Shown here piece after piece: positions 8,306 through 19,693 of a stretch of 64,000 nucleotides of DNA (position 1 is its first letter; each line of letters starts with the position of its first letter). A program made the position numbers and the translations under genes. The DNA is from Palsa-744 sp036498265. GTDB taxonomy: Bacteria; Actinomycetota; Thermoleophilia; Solirubrobacterales; Solirubrobacteraceae. The notes beneath the pieces are model-generated. The model was not told where the DNA came from and made no database searches. It was given only the letters and a program-made list of their open reading frames with translations. The stretch is taken from the NCBI GenBank assembly GCA_036498265.1, contig DASYFT010000007.1, forward strand, positions 1 to 64,000, written 5' to 3'.

Positions 8306-8905
8306 ATGGACAGCAACGAGAAGGTCGTCCTCCAGGAGGACGATGTGCGCCGCGCGCTCACGCGCATCGCACACGAGATCGTCGAGCGAAACCCCGCACG
8401 GCCGGGTCTTTCGGATGCATCGACGGTCCCGGCGCTCGTCGGGATCCATCGGCGCGGAGCCTTCCTGGCGCGGCGGTTGCACGTGCTGCTCGAGGAGCTG
8501 CTCGACACCGACGTGCCACTCGGCGACCTGGACATCGGCTTCTACCGCGACGACGTGGGCAGCAGGCCGGACGCCCCGGTGCTGCACGCCTCGCACGTCG
8601 ACTTCGACATCGCCGGGCGCACCGTCGTCGTCGTGGACGACGTCCTGTTCACCGGCCGCACCGTGCGCGCCGCGATCGAGGCGCTGTTCGCATACGGCCG
8701 CCCCGACCGCGTCCAGCTCGCGGTGCTCACCGACCGCGGGCATCGGGAGCTCCCGATCCGCCCCGACTACGTCGGCAAGAACCTGCCTACCTCGCTCGGC
8801 GAGCACGTCCACGTCCGCCTGCGCGAGCTCGACGGGCTCGACGAGGTTGCGATCGCCCGCGGCCGCGGGCCGGTCACGCCGGCCCTGCTGGAGCGCTCGG
8901 CATGA
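8306..8905 (+). CDS. pyrR: PyrR, pyrimidine operon regulatory protein / uracil phosphoribosyltransferase
   Basis: PyrR senses UMP/UTP against PRPP and binds pyr mRNA; many members also convert uracil and PRPP to UMP. The product (199 residues) has the PRPP loop VVVVDDVLFTGRT (about 107-119), the IGIHRRG-like segment LVGIHRRGAFLARRL and RDDVGSRP, all typical of PyrR. It heads the operon, its own ribosome site lies inside the PyrR-binding hairpin (autoregulation), and its stop overlaps the pyrB start in ATGA. Confidence 0.93.
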   Translation: MDSNEKVVLQEDDVRRALTRIAHEIVERNPARPGLSDASTVPALVGIHRRGAFLARRLHVLLEELLDTDVPLGDLDIGFYRDDVGSRPDAPVLHASHVDFDIAGRTVVVVDDVLFTGRTVRAAIEALFAYGRPDRVQLAVLTDRGHRELPIRPDYVGKNLPTSLGEHVHVRLRELDGLDEVAIARGRGPVTPALLERSA

Positions 8906-9864
8906 ACCACCTGCTCTCGATCGAGGACCTGGACCGTGCCGCCATCGACAGGATCGTCACGCAGGCCGAGCGCTTCTCGGAGGTCTCCGACCGTGAGATC
9001 AAGAAGGTGCCGGCGCTGCGCGGGCGCATGGTCCTGAACCTCTTCTACGAGGCCTCCACCCGCACGCGCAGCTCGTTCGAGCTGGCCGCCAAGCGTCTCT
9101 CCGCCGATGTCGTCAACTTCGCCGCCAGCGGCTCCAGCGTCGAGAAGGGCGAGTCGCTCAAGGACACCGTGCTCACCCTCAGCGCCCACAAGCCCGACGC
9201 CATCGTGCTCCGAACCCCCTGGGCGGGTGCATCTGAGCTCGTCTCCAAATGGTGCAGCGCGGCGATCGTCAACGCCGGCGACGGCAAGCGCGAGCACCCG
9301 ACGCAGGCGCTGCTCGACGTCTACACGCTGCGCCGGCGCCTCGGGTCCGTCGACGGCGCCTCCATCTGGATCGTCGGGGACGTCGCCCACTCACGCGTCG
9401 CGCGGTCCAACATCATCGCCTTCCAGCGCATCGGAGCGAAGGTCACCGTCGCCGGGCCGCCGACGCTGATCCCCCGCGGGATCGAGGAGCTCGGCTGCGA
9501 CGTGCGGTTCACGCTCGACGAGCTCGGCTCCGCCGACGTCGTCTACGCCCTGCGCATGCAGCACGAGCGGATGAGCGAGCGATGGGTGCCATCGATGCGC
9601 GAGTACGCGACCTGGTACCAGATCAACGGCGCCCGGCTCGCCTCGCACCAGATCCTCATGCACCCGGGACCGGTCAACCGCGGCGTCGAGCTCTCCGGCG
9701 AGGTCGTCGACTCGCCGCAGGCCGTCATCACCGCGCAGGTCGAGGCGGGCGTGGTAGTGCGCATGGCCGTCCTCTACGAGCTGCTCTCCGGCCGCGGCGA
9801 GGTCTCCGCCGCCCCGCGGGCACAGCTGGCCGGGGCGACCGCCGGCGGGGGCCAGCCGGCATGA
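8902..9864 (+). CDS. pyrB: Aspartate carbamoyltransferase catalytic chain
   Basis: The enzyme joins carbamoyl phosphate to aspartate to make N-carbamoyl-aspartate, the committed step to UMP. The product (320 residues) shows the carbamoyl-phosphate motif FYEASTRTRSSFELA, the HPTQALLD segment and the closing HPGPVNRGVE, all diagnostic. The start ATG 8902 overlaps the pyrR stop in ATGA, which argues for translational coupling. No regulatory pyrI gene is nearby. Confidence 0.96.
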   Translation: MNHLLSIEDLDRAAIDRIVTQAERFSEVSDREIKKVPALRGRMVLNLFYEASTRTRSSFELAAKRLSADVVNFAASGSSVEKGESLKDTVLTLSAHKPDAIVLRTPWAGASELVSKWCSAAIVNAGDGKREHPTQALLDVYTLRRRLGSVDGASIWIVGDVAHSRVARSNIIAFQRIGAKVTVAGPPTLIPRGIEELGCDVRFTLDELGSADVVYALRMQHERMSERWVPSMREYATWYQINGARLASHQILMHPGPVNRGVELSGEVVDSPQAVITAQVEAGVVVRMAVLYELLSGRGEVSAAPRAQLAGATAGGGQPA

Positions 9865-11213
9865 GCGGTACCACGCCGCTCGTCGCGGGCCCGCAACCGC
9901 CGGCGAAGGCGCTGCTGCGGGAGGTCCGCGTGCTCGACCCGCGGGCCGGGATCGACGAGCTCCGGGACGTTCGCATCCGCGGCGGGCGCATCGCCGAGCT
10001 CTCGGAGCCGGGCAGCCTCGAGGCCGACGGCAGCGAGGAGCTCGTCGAGGGAGGCGGCAGGCTCGCGCTGCTGCCCGCCTTCTTCGACCCGCACGTGCAC
10101 CTGCGCACCCCCGGCCAGGAGCACAAGGAGGACCTCGACAGCGGCACGCGAGCCGCCGCGGCCGGGGGATACGCCGCCGTGATCGCCATGCCCAACACCG
10201 ATCCCGTGCTCGACTCCGCTCCGCTCCTGCGCTCGCTGCGCGACGCCGCGGCGCGCGAAGCGCGCATCTCTGTCGGCTTCCTCGCCTCCATCACCCGCGG
10301 CCTGCAGGGCGAGCAGCTCACCGAGATGGCCGAGCTTCGCCAAGAAGGGGCGCTCGGCTTCACCGACGACGGCCGGCCCGTGCAGAGCGCCGGCATGCTG
10401 CAGAAGGCGCTCCAGTACCAGCGCCTCTGCGGGGGCGTGCTCGCGCTGCACGAGGAGGATCTCACGCTCTCGCGCTCGGGCTCCATGAACGAGGGCGCGG
10501 TCAGCGCGGCGCTCGGCATCAGGGGCATACCGACGGTGGCCGAGTCGACGATGGTCGCACGCGACGCTGCCCTGGCGGGATATGAGGACGGGCGCGTGCA
10601 CTTCCAGCACCTCAGCTGCGCCGCCTCGGTGGACGCCGTCGCAGACGCCAAGTCGCGAGGCTGGAGGGTCAGCGCCGAGGTCACGCCCCATCACCTGCTG
10701 CTCACCGAAGAGGACGTGCGCGGAATGGACACGCGCCTGAAGATGCATCCGCCGCTCGCCACCGGCGCAGACCGCCACGCGCTCGTCGAGGGCCTGCGAG
10801 CCGGCACGATCGACTGCGTCGCCACCGACCACGCGCCGCACGCGCGCGACGAGAAGGAGGTCCCGTTCGAGCAGGCGCCGATGGGTACGACCGGCCTCGA
10901 GACCGCGTTCGCCGCGCTCTACGGCGGCCTCGTCCTCAGCGGCGCCCTCGAGCTCGGGGTCCTGGTCGAGCGGATGAGCGCCGGGGCAGAGCTGTTCGGG
11001 CTCCCGCTGCCGCGGATCGCCCGAGACGAGCCCGCCAACGTGACGCTCGTGGACCTCGACGCCGACTGGGTCGCAGGCGAGCACGGCTGGCAGAGCCGCT
11101 CTGAGAACTGCTGCTTCGCCGGCCGGCGCCTGCGGGGCCGCGTGCTGCTCACCATCGCCGGCGGAGCCCTCGCGCACCGTGACCGGGGCCTCGCGCTGGT
11201 GGGCGCCGCATGA
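9861..11213 (+). CDS. pyrC: Dihydroorotase
   Basis: The enzyme closes N-carbamoyl-aspartate to dihydroorotate. The product (450 residues) is of the larger class I amidohydrolase type: metal motif DPHVHLRTPGQEHKED near residue 74, then GGYAAVIAMPNTDPVLDS, the metal histidine segments VHFQHLSC and VTPHHLLLTE, and DHAPHARDEK. Start ATG 9861 overlaps the pyrB stop (ATGA). Its stop overlaps the next gene the same way. Confidence 0.95.
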   Translation: MSGTTPLVAGPQPPAKALLREVRVLDPRAGIDELRDVRIRGGRIAELSEPGSLEADGSEELVEGGGRLALLPAFFDPHVHLRTPGQEHKEDLDSGTRAAAAGGYAAVIAMPNTDPVLDSAPLLRSLRDAAAREARISVGFLASITRGLQGEQLTEMAELRQEGALGFTDDGRPVQSAGMLQKALQYQRLCGGVLALHEEDLTLSRSGSMNEGAVSAALGIRGIPTVAESTMVARDAALAGYEDGRVHFQHLSCAASVDAVADAKSRGWRVSAEVTPHHLLLTEEDVRGMDTRLKMHPPLATGADRHALVEGLRAGTIDCVATDHAPHARDEKEVPFEQAPMGTTGLETAFAALYGGLVLSGALELGVLVERMSAGAELFGLPLPRIARDEPANVTLVDLDADWVAGEHGWQSRSENCCFAGRRLRGRVLLTIAGGALAHRDRGLALVGAA

Positions 11214-11734
11214 GCCTGCTCTCCCGCGAGCGAGCCGCCCTTGTCGTCGTGGACGTCCAGGAGGGCTTCCGTTCCTACGACACGTTCGCCGAGGTCGCCG
11301 GGCGCTGCGCCAAGCTCGTGCAGGGAGCCCGGGTCCTCGAGCTTCCCACGCTCGTCAGCGAGCAGTACCCGAAGGGCCTCGGGCGGACCGCGCCGGAGGT
11401 GGGCCTCGAGGACGAGGCCCGCATCGAGAAGACCGTCTTCTCCGCGGTCCGCGCGGACGGCTTCGACCTCGCGGGCCGCGAGCAGGCGATCGTCTGCGGG
11501 ATCGAGGCGCACGTCTGCGTCAGCCAGACCGTTCACGACCTGCTCGAACGGGGCGTCGAGGTCCACGTTCCCGCAGACGCCGTGGGATCGCGCCATCCAG
11601 TCGACTACGAGCGCGGGCTCGAGCGCATGGAGCGCGCGGGCGCCGTCGTCACCACCGTGGAGGCGGCCCTCTTCGAGTTGCTCGAACGGGCCGGCACGCC
11701 GGAGTTCAAGGCCGTGCAGAAGCTCATCGTCTGA
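11210..11734 (+). CDS. Isochorismatase-family cysteine hydrolase inside the pyr operon
   Basis: The product (174 residues) has the isochorismatase-like hydrolase fold with the catalytic triad in place: Asp15 in VVVDVQEGF, Lys74 in RIEKTVF and Cys103 in GIEAHVCVSQT. The GxEAHVCVxQT form resembles the ISOC1/YcaC-like group, whose substrates are mostly unknown. The family also includes N-carbamoyl amidases and RutB of uracil breakdown. It lies between pyrC and carA, starts in an ATGA overlap with pyrC and ends one base before the carA ATG, so it is co-translated with the pathway. A role in removing a carbamoyl side product is plausible but is inference. Confidence 0.88.
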   Translation: MSLLSRERAALVVVDVQEGFRSYDTFAEVAGRCAKLVQGARVLELPTLVSEQYPKGLGRTAPEVGLEDEARIEKTVFSAVRADGFDLAGREQAIVCGIEAHVCVSQTVHDLLERGVEVHVPADAVGSRHPVDYERGLERMERAGAVVTTVEAALFELLERAGTPEFKAVQKLIV

Positions 11735-11735
11735 G

Positions 11736-12858
11736 ATGGCCGAGCCGACCGCCTACGTCCTGCTCGAGGACGGCACGCGCTTCGACGGTGAGGCCTGTGG
11801 TCATTCGGATCCCGACCAGCCCGCGGTCGGGGAGCTGGTCTTCACGACCGGAATGTCCGGCTACCAGGAGTCGATGACCGATCCCTCGTTCGCCGGCCAG
11901 CTGATCGCCTTCACCTACCCGCACATCGGCAACTACGGCGCGAGCTCCCAGGCGATGGAGTCAGAGCGCGCCTGGGCCCGCGCGGCGATCATGCGCGAGG
12001 CCGGCAACCGCGAGGACGCCCCCACCGCCGAGCGCGGATGGCTCGACTGGCTCGCGGACAGCGGCGTCCACGGCATCACCGGGGTGGACACGCGCACGCT
12101 CGTCAAGCACATTCGCGACGCCGGCGCGATGCGCGGCGGCGTCTTCCCGGCCGCGATGCCCGAGAGCCGGGCGCGCGAGCTGATCGAGGCGGAGCCGCCG
12201 ATGGCCGGTCATGACCTCGCCGGGCTCGTCAGCCCGAGCGAGGTCAGCCACCACGGCAGCGGCGACGGGCCGCGGATCGCCGTGATCGACACGGGCATCA
12301 AGGCCTCGATGGTCAGAGAGCTCGTCGCGCGCGGCGCCCGCGTGTCGCTGTATCCGTGCGCGAGCCCCGCCGAGGCCCTGCTGGCCGACGACCCCGACGC
12401 CGTCTTCCTCGCCAACGGGCCCGGCGACCCCGCGGCGCTCGGCCACATCGTCGAGACGGTGCGCCGGCTCGTCGGTCGCAAGCCCGTCTGGGGCATCTGC
12501 CTCGGCCACCAGCTTCTGTGCCGCGCCGTCGGCCTCGAGACCTTCAAGCTGCCATTCGGCCACCGAGGCGCCAACCATCCCGTCCGGGACCTGGAGACGG
12601 GGCGGGTGGAGATCACGTCGCAGAACCATGGCTTCGCGGCCCTCGGCCCGGGCGGCGAGCGCACCATCGCCGGCGACGAGCCGGTGCGCTGGGAGACCGA
12701 CTTCGGCGCCGCCGCGCTCTCGCACGTGAACCTCTACGACCGCACCGTCGAGGGGCTCGAGCTGCTCGACGTCCCGGGTGGCACCGTGCAGTACCACCCC
12801 GAGGCCGGCCCGGGCCCGCACGACAGCCTCTACCTCTTCGACCGGTTCCTGGGGCGAA

Positions 12859-12872
<14 letters not shown>
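11736..12872 (+). CDS. carA: Carbamoyl-phosphate synthase small (glutaminase) subunit
   Basis: CarA releases ammonia from glutamine and passes it to CarB. The product (378 residues) starts at ATG 11736, one base after the preceding stop. It has the CPSase small-chain N-terminal domain (TTGMSGYQESMTDPSFAGQ, FTYPHIGNYG, GVDTRTLVKHIR) and the class I glutaminase triad: Cys255 in WGICLGHQLL, with His354 and Glu356 in VQYHPEAGPG. It overlaps carB by 14 bases. Confidence 0.96.
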
Positions 12873-15986
<3,114 letters not shown>

Positions 15987-15990
<4 letters not shown>

Positions 15991-16787
15991 GCGAGGCCCC
16001 GCTCGCCCGTCGGGCGCTGACGGTCACCGGCGTCGAAGAGCTCGGCGCCTACCGCCTGCTGCGGGTGACCGACCCCGAAGGCCCCGAGCCCGAGCCGGGC
16101 CAGTTCGCGATGCTGGCGTCAGCCGAGCGCTGGGGCGGGGGAGAGGAGGAGCGGCCGTACCTCGCCCGCGCCTTCTCGGTCGCCCGCCGGAGGGACGGCG
16201 AGTCGCACTTCCTGCTCGAGGACGTCGGTCCCGGCAGTCGCCGGCTCTGCGAGATGCGACCGGGCGAGCGGCTGCTCACGCTGGGCCCGCTCGGCAGGGG
16301 CTTCAGCGCGCCAGGCGACGGGCGGCGGCCGATCCTCGCCGGCGGCGGGGTCGGGATCGCTCCGCTCGCGATCCTGCAGGACACCCTCGCCGTCGAGGCG
16401 ACCGTGCTGCTCGGCTTCCGCGACGGCGCCCGCGCCGAGGGCGCCGCGCTGCTCGACGGCGCCCGGCTCGCCACCGACGACGGGTCCGCCGGCCATCACG
16501 GGCTCGTCACGGACCTGCTCGAGGCCGAGCTGCGGCGCGACCCGCACGCCGAGGTCTACGCATGCGGTCCGGCCGGGATGCTCGAGGGCGTGCGGTCCCT
16601 CTGCGCGAGCGCCGGCATCCCCGCCCAGCTTGCCCTCGAGGCCCCCATGGCGTGCGGCTTCGGCGCGTGCTTCGGATGCGTCGTGCCCCGGCGCGGCGGC
16701 GGCTACCTGCGGGTCTGCGTCGACGGCCCGGTGATCGATGCGGCCGCGCTGGAGCGCGTCGACGAGCACGCGGGGGCACCGGCATGA
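15987..16787 (+). CDS. pyrK: Dihydroorotate dehydrogenase electron-transfer subunit (PyrK type)
   Basis: PyrK carries FAD and a 2Fe-2S cluster and links the class 1B dihydroorotate dehydrogenase to NAD. The product (266 residues) has the FAD-binding RxFS motif RAFSVARR (61-68), the NAD-site GGGVGIAPL (120-127), and four cluster cysteines C223, C228, C231 and C244 in the order C-x4-C-x2-C-x12-C. The start is GTG 15987 in a GTGA overlap with carB. The stop overlaps pyrD in ATGA, fitting a heterotetramer made from one mRNA. Confidence 0.92.
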
Positions 16788-17707
16788 GCGTCGAGTTCTG
16801 CGGCATCGAGCTGGCGCATCCCGTCATCAACGGGTCCGGCACCTTCGACGTGCTCGCCGCCCGCAGGGCCTTCGGCCGGGACCTCGTGGTGCGCTTCCCC
16901 TTCGCCGCCTACGTCTCAAAGACGATCACGCTCGAGCCCCGCGCCGGCAACCCGCCGCCGCGGCTGTGGGAGGCGGCGGGCGGCCTGATCAACTCGATCG
17001 GGCTGCCCAACAAGGGCCTCGAGGGCTACCTCCGCGAGGACCTGCCGCAGCTGGCCGAGCTGCTCTCGGACGTCGGCGACGCGCAGGCGTCCGGGCGCCG
17101 CGTGCCGCTCATCACGAACGTCATGGGGGCGAGCGCCCAGGAGATCGGCGCGCTGCTCGAGGCCTGCGATCAGCGTGATGAGATCGCCGCGATCGAGCTG
17201 AACGTCTCATGCCCCAACGTCGAGACGGGCCTCGACATCGGCGCCGATCCGCGAGAGCTCGAGCGGGTGCTGCACGCCGTGCGCGGACGGACGCGAAAGC
17301 CGCTGATCGTCAAGCTGACGCCCAACACCGCCGACGTCGGCGCCTGCGCCCGGGCCGCCCAGGACGGCGGCGCGGACGCGGTGTCGCTGATCAACACGCT
17401 GCGCGCCACCGCGCTCACCCCCGGCGCCGACTCCGGCGACGGCGCCCGCCGACCGTGGCTGGGCGGCGGCAGCGGCGGGCTCTCCGGCCCGGCGATCCGT
17501 GCGGTGGCGCTGGCACAAGTGGCCACGGTCGCCGACCGCGTGAGCGTCCCCGTCGTGGGCATGGGAGGCGTCCAGAGCGCCCGGCACGCACGCGAGCTGA
17601 TCGACGTCGGCGCCACGCTCGTCGCGGTCGGCACCGAGAGCTTCCGCGACCCCGACGCCGGCGCCAGGATCGCACAGCAGATGCAGGAGATCGCCGTCGG
17701 CGGATGA
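16784..17707 (+). CDS. pyrD: Dihydroorotate dehydrogenase, class 1B catalytic subunit
   Basis: The FMN enzyme oxidises dihydroorotate to orotate. The product (307 residues) has the class 1 pattern NGSGTFD, SKTITLEPRAGNPPPRLWE and INSIGLPNKG, and the catalytic loop ELNVSCPNV with Cys143, the class 1 base (class 2 uses serine). C-terminal FMN phosphate motifs PVVGMGGVQSARHA and VGTESF are present. It is the last gene of the operon; pyrE and pyrF, needed for the final two steps, are not in this window. Confidence 0.94.
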   Translation: MSVEFCGIELAHPVINGSGTFDVLAARRAFGRDLVVRFPFAAYVSKTITLEPRAGNPPPRLWEAAGGLINSIGLPNKGLEGYLREDLPQLAELLSDVGDAQASGRRVPLITNVMGASAQEIGALLEACDQRDEIAAIELNVSCPNVETGLDIGADPRELERVLHAVRGRTRKPLIVKLTPNTADVGACARAAQDGGADAVSLINTLRATALTPGADSGDGARRPWLGGGSGGLSGPAIRAVALAQVATVADRVSVPVVGMGGVQSARHARELIDVGATLVAVGTESFRDPDAGARIAQQMQEIAVGG

Positions 17708-17844
17708 CCGTCGATGCGCTCCGCCGGGCGGATCACGCGCCGGTGCGCCCCACCGCGGGGACGCTGCGCCGGGCCGGGCCCATCCCGTGGAATGGAGCCA
17801 AAAACCCCCGTAAACACGGTCGCCACCGTTCAGCAGCCTCGATC

Positions 17845-17873
17845 CACCTGCACCTCAGGTTGAGGTACAGGTG
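17845..17873. repeat. 29-base inverted repeat between pyrD and mihF
   Basis: CACCTG-C-ACCTCA and TGAGGT-A-CAGGTG form a near-perfect dyad with 12 matched pairs around a 3-base centre. It ends 17 bases before the -35 hexamer of mihF. ACCTCA/TGAGGT half-sites recall operators of some MerR-type regulators (inference). It could instead be the hairpin of a terminator for the pyr operon, but no T-tract follows. Confidence 0.6.
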
Positions 17874-17890
17874 AATTCGCTCACTTTGGG

Positions 17891-17918
17891 TTGAACGACG
17901 GTCTGGGGTGTGTAGACT
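17891..17918 (+). promoter_or_regulatory. Promoter for leaderless mihF
   Basis: TTGAAC (17891-17896) and TAGACT (17913-17918) are 16 bases apart. The mihF ATG at 17927 is 8 bases past the -10 hexamer, so the RNA should start at the start codon. No ribosome binding sequence is present. Confidence 0.65.
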
Positions 17919-17926
17919 CGCCGCCC

Positions 17927-18271
17927 ATGGTGACGGCGACCAGCACGACGTCCGCAAACACCTCGACGGCCCCCGAGCGCTCCCTCAACCAGAGGATGGA
18001 CGCACTCGCCAGAGCCAACCAGATCCGGATCAAGCGCGCCCAGCTCAAGCGCGACCTCAAGTCCGGCCGCCGCTCGATCCACTCGCTGCTGCTGCAGCCG
18101 CCCGAGTGGGTGGAGACCGCGAAGGTCTTCGACATGCTGCTCGCCGTTCCCAAGTACGGCCGCGTCAAGGTCAACAAGATCCTCGCCCACTGCCGCATCG
18201 CGCCCAGCAAGACGATCGGCGGCCTCTCCGAGCGTCAGCGCAGCGAGCTGATCTCACTGCTGCACCACTGA
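17927..18271 (+). CDS. mihF: Integration host factor, actinobacterial type (mIHF)
   Basis: mIHF is a nucleoid DNA-binding protein found in Actinobacteria, unrelated to the proteobacterial IHF fold. The product (114 residues) has the basic helix RIKRAQLKRDLKSGRRSIHSLLLQPPEWVETAKVFDMLLAVPKYGRVKVNKILAHCRI, with the LLAVPKYGRVKVNK hallmark, then SKTIGGLSERQRSELISLL. A Thr/Ser-rich tail of about 25 residues precedes it. Its place just upstream of gmk is the conserved actinobacterial order. ATG 17927 is chosen because of the promoter spacing; an upstream TTG at 17891 would fall in the -35 hexamer. Confidence 0.93.
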   Translation: MVTATSTTSANTSTAPERSLNQRMDALARANQIRIKRAQLKRDLKSGRRSIHSLLLQPPEWVETAKVFDMLLAVPKYGRVKVNKILAHCRIAPSKTIGGLSERQRSELISLLHH

Positions 18272-18303
18272 GCCGGGCGCGCCGTTCCCACCGAGCGCCG
18301 CAT

Positions 18304-18309
18304 TAGGGT
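18304..18309 (+). promoter_or_regulatory. -10 element for leaderless gmk
   Basis: TAGGGT lies 7 bases before the GTG start of gmk at 18317. There is no ribosome binding sequence in the 45 bases after mihF. Confidence 0.5.
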
Positions 18310-18316
18310 CCCGGCG

Positions 18317-18874
18317 GTGGCGCGCGTGTTCGTCATAACCGGGCCCTCGGGGGTCGGTAAGGGGACGTTGATCCGCGGCCTGCGCGAGCGCTTCCCCGAC
18401 CTCTACCTGTCCGTCTCGGCGACCACGCGCCAGCCCCGGCCGGGGGAGCAGGACGGCGTCGACTACCACTTCCTCACGCGCGAGGAGTTCGAGCGCCGCA
18501 TCGCCGAGGGCCAGTTCATCGAGCACGCCGACTACGCCGGGCGCAGCTACGGCACGCTGCGCTCGGAGGTGGAGGATCGCCTCCGCGAGGGGGTCCCCGT
18601 CGTGCTCGAGATCGAGGTCCAGGGAGCCCGCCAGGTCCGCGCGACCATGCCCGAGGCCGTGCAGGTCTTCATCGCCCCGCCCTCGCTCGAGGCACTCCGC
18701 AGCCGTCTGATCGGACGCGGCACCGACGATCCCACCGAGGTCGAGCGCCGCCTCGGCGTGGCGGAGAGGGAGCTGCAGGCGCGCGACGAGTTCGAGCACG
18801 TCGTCGTCAACGACCGGCTGGAGGACGCCACCGAGGAGCTCGCCGCGATCGTCTCGCCCAGGCTCGGCGACTAG
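18317..18874 (+). CDS. gmk: Guanylate kinase
   Basis: The enzyme phosphorylates GMP to GDP. The product (185 residues) has the P-loop FVITGPSGVGKGTLI at the N terminus, the GMP-binding SATTRQPRPGEQDGVDYHFL segment, and EIEVQGARQVR. Start is GTG 18317, directly after mihF, as in other actinobacteria. Confidence 0.95.
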   Translation: MARVFVITGPSGVGKGTLIRGLRERFPDLYLSVSATTRQPRPGEQDGVDYHFLTREEFERRIAEGQFIEHADYAGRSYGTLRSEVEDRLREGVPVVLEIEVQGARQVRATMPEAVQVFIAPPSLEALRSRLIGRGTDDPTEVERRLGVAERELQARDEFEHVVVNDRLEDATEELAAIVSPRLGD

Positions 18875-18973
18875 CCATCTGGCGGGCAATGTGAGGATAT
18901 GCACACAAGCTGACTGAACGAGCCCGTACGATCACAGCAACACAGCACTCGGGAACGAAGGGGGCAAGTTCCG

Positions 18974-19198
18974 GTGGCACTCACTCTTGCGATTGCGCTC
19001 ATCGCGGTTCTAGACGTCGCACTCCTCGCCGGGTTGGCGTACGCCATGGCGGCGCCGCGCAGACTGTCCTGGCACGGTCCAGCGGGGGTGGACCCCGTGG
19101 GTGCGGAGCCCGCGTACGAGACCGCCGGGTTGCTCGGGCACGACACGGCGCGGCTGTACGACGTAGCGCCGCTGTACGAGACCGCTCTCCAGTGGTAG
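18974..19198 (+). CDS. Small single-helix membrane protein, function unknown
   Basis: This 74-residue frame begins at GTG 18974 behind AAGGGGG (18958-18964). TACGAT at 18926-18931 may serve as -10. Residues 1-27 form one strong hydrophobic helix (ALTLAIALIAVLDVALLAGLAYAMA). The rest is short, polar and rich in Tyr, Asp and Glu with a repeated YETA/YDVA/YETA pattern. I do not recognise a family. The position between gmk and rpoZ and the good ribosome site support it being a gene. Confidence 0.6.
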   Translation: MALTLAIALIAVLDVALLAGLAYAMAAPRRLSWHGPAGVDPVGAEPAYETAGLLGHDTARLYDVAPLYETALQW

Positions 19199-19314
19199 CC
19201 GTCCTTCGCCGGCCGAGTCCGCCGGCCGTTCGCCGGAGCGCTCAGCGGGAGGCAGCCCCTCACCGGGAGGCAGCCCGACGGGAGGCGTCGCGGGGTCCGC
19301 GGGTGCGGGCGCAC

Positions 19315-19320
19315 TACACT
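19315..19320 (+). promoter_or_regulatory. -10 element for rpoZ
   Basis: TACACT would start RNA near 19327. The leader then carries AAGGAAAGG, a normal ribosome site for the GTG at 19350, so this gene is not leaderless. Confidence 0.45.
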
Positions 19321-19349
19321 GAGGTCCTCCAAGGAAAGGCGACGCATCA

Positions 19350-19577
19350 GTGATCTCTCCCCGCATCGACCACCTGCTCGAGCAGGTGGACTCCAACTAC
19401 GCGAGCGTGATCGTGGCGGCCAAGCGCGCACGCCAGATCAACAGCTACTACCACAACCTCGGCGAGGGCACCTTCGACGAGTTCCCGCCTCCGATGATCG
19501 AATCGGGCTCGAAAAACTACCTCACGATCGCCCTCGAGGAGGTAGCCGCGGGGAAGCTCAAGTACCACTACCGCTAG
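19350..19577 (+). CDS. rpoZ: RNA polymerase omega subunit
   Basis: Omega helps the beta-prime subunit fold. The product (75 residues) has the omega core RIDHLLEQVDSNYASVIVAAKRARQIN with the later PLTIALEEV-type segment NYLTIALEEVAAGKLKY. Start is GTG 19350 behind AAGGAAAGG. It sits between gmk and coaBC, as in many bacteria. Confidence 0.93.
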   Translation: MISPRIDHLLEQVDSNYASVIVAAKRARQINSYYHNLGEGTFDEFPPPMIESGSKNYLTIALEEVAAGKLKYHYR

Positions 19578-19693
19578 CGGGCACGGCGCCGCGCTCGCCC
19601 GCCTGCGGCCGCCCGTGCCGGGGCCGGCGGGGCCCCGCAAGCGCAGCACCACCGCTTGCCGGCCGGCGGCGCGGCCTCTAGAACCCAAGGGTC

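Noticed and set aside
17704..17874. Short ATG frame overlapping the end of pyrD
   Set aside because: Basic, unstructured product with no family; it ends at the inverted repeat. pyrF was considered here, but none of its motifs are present.
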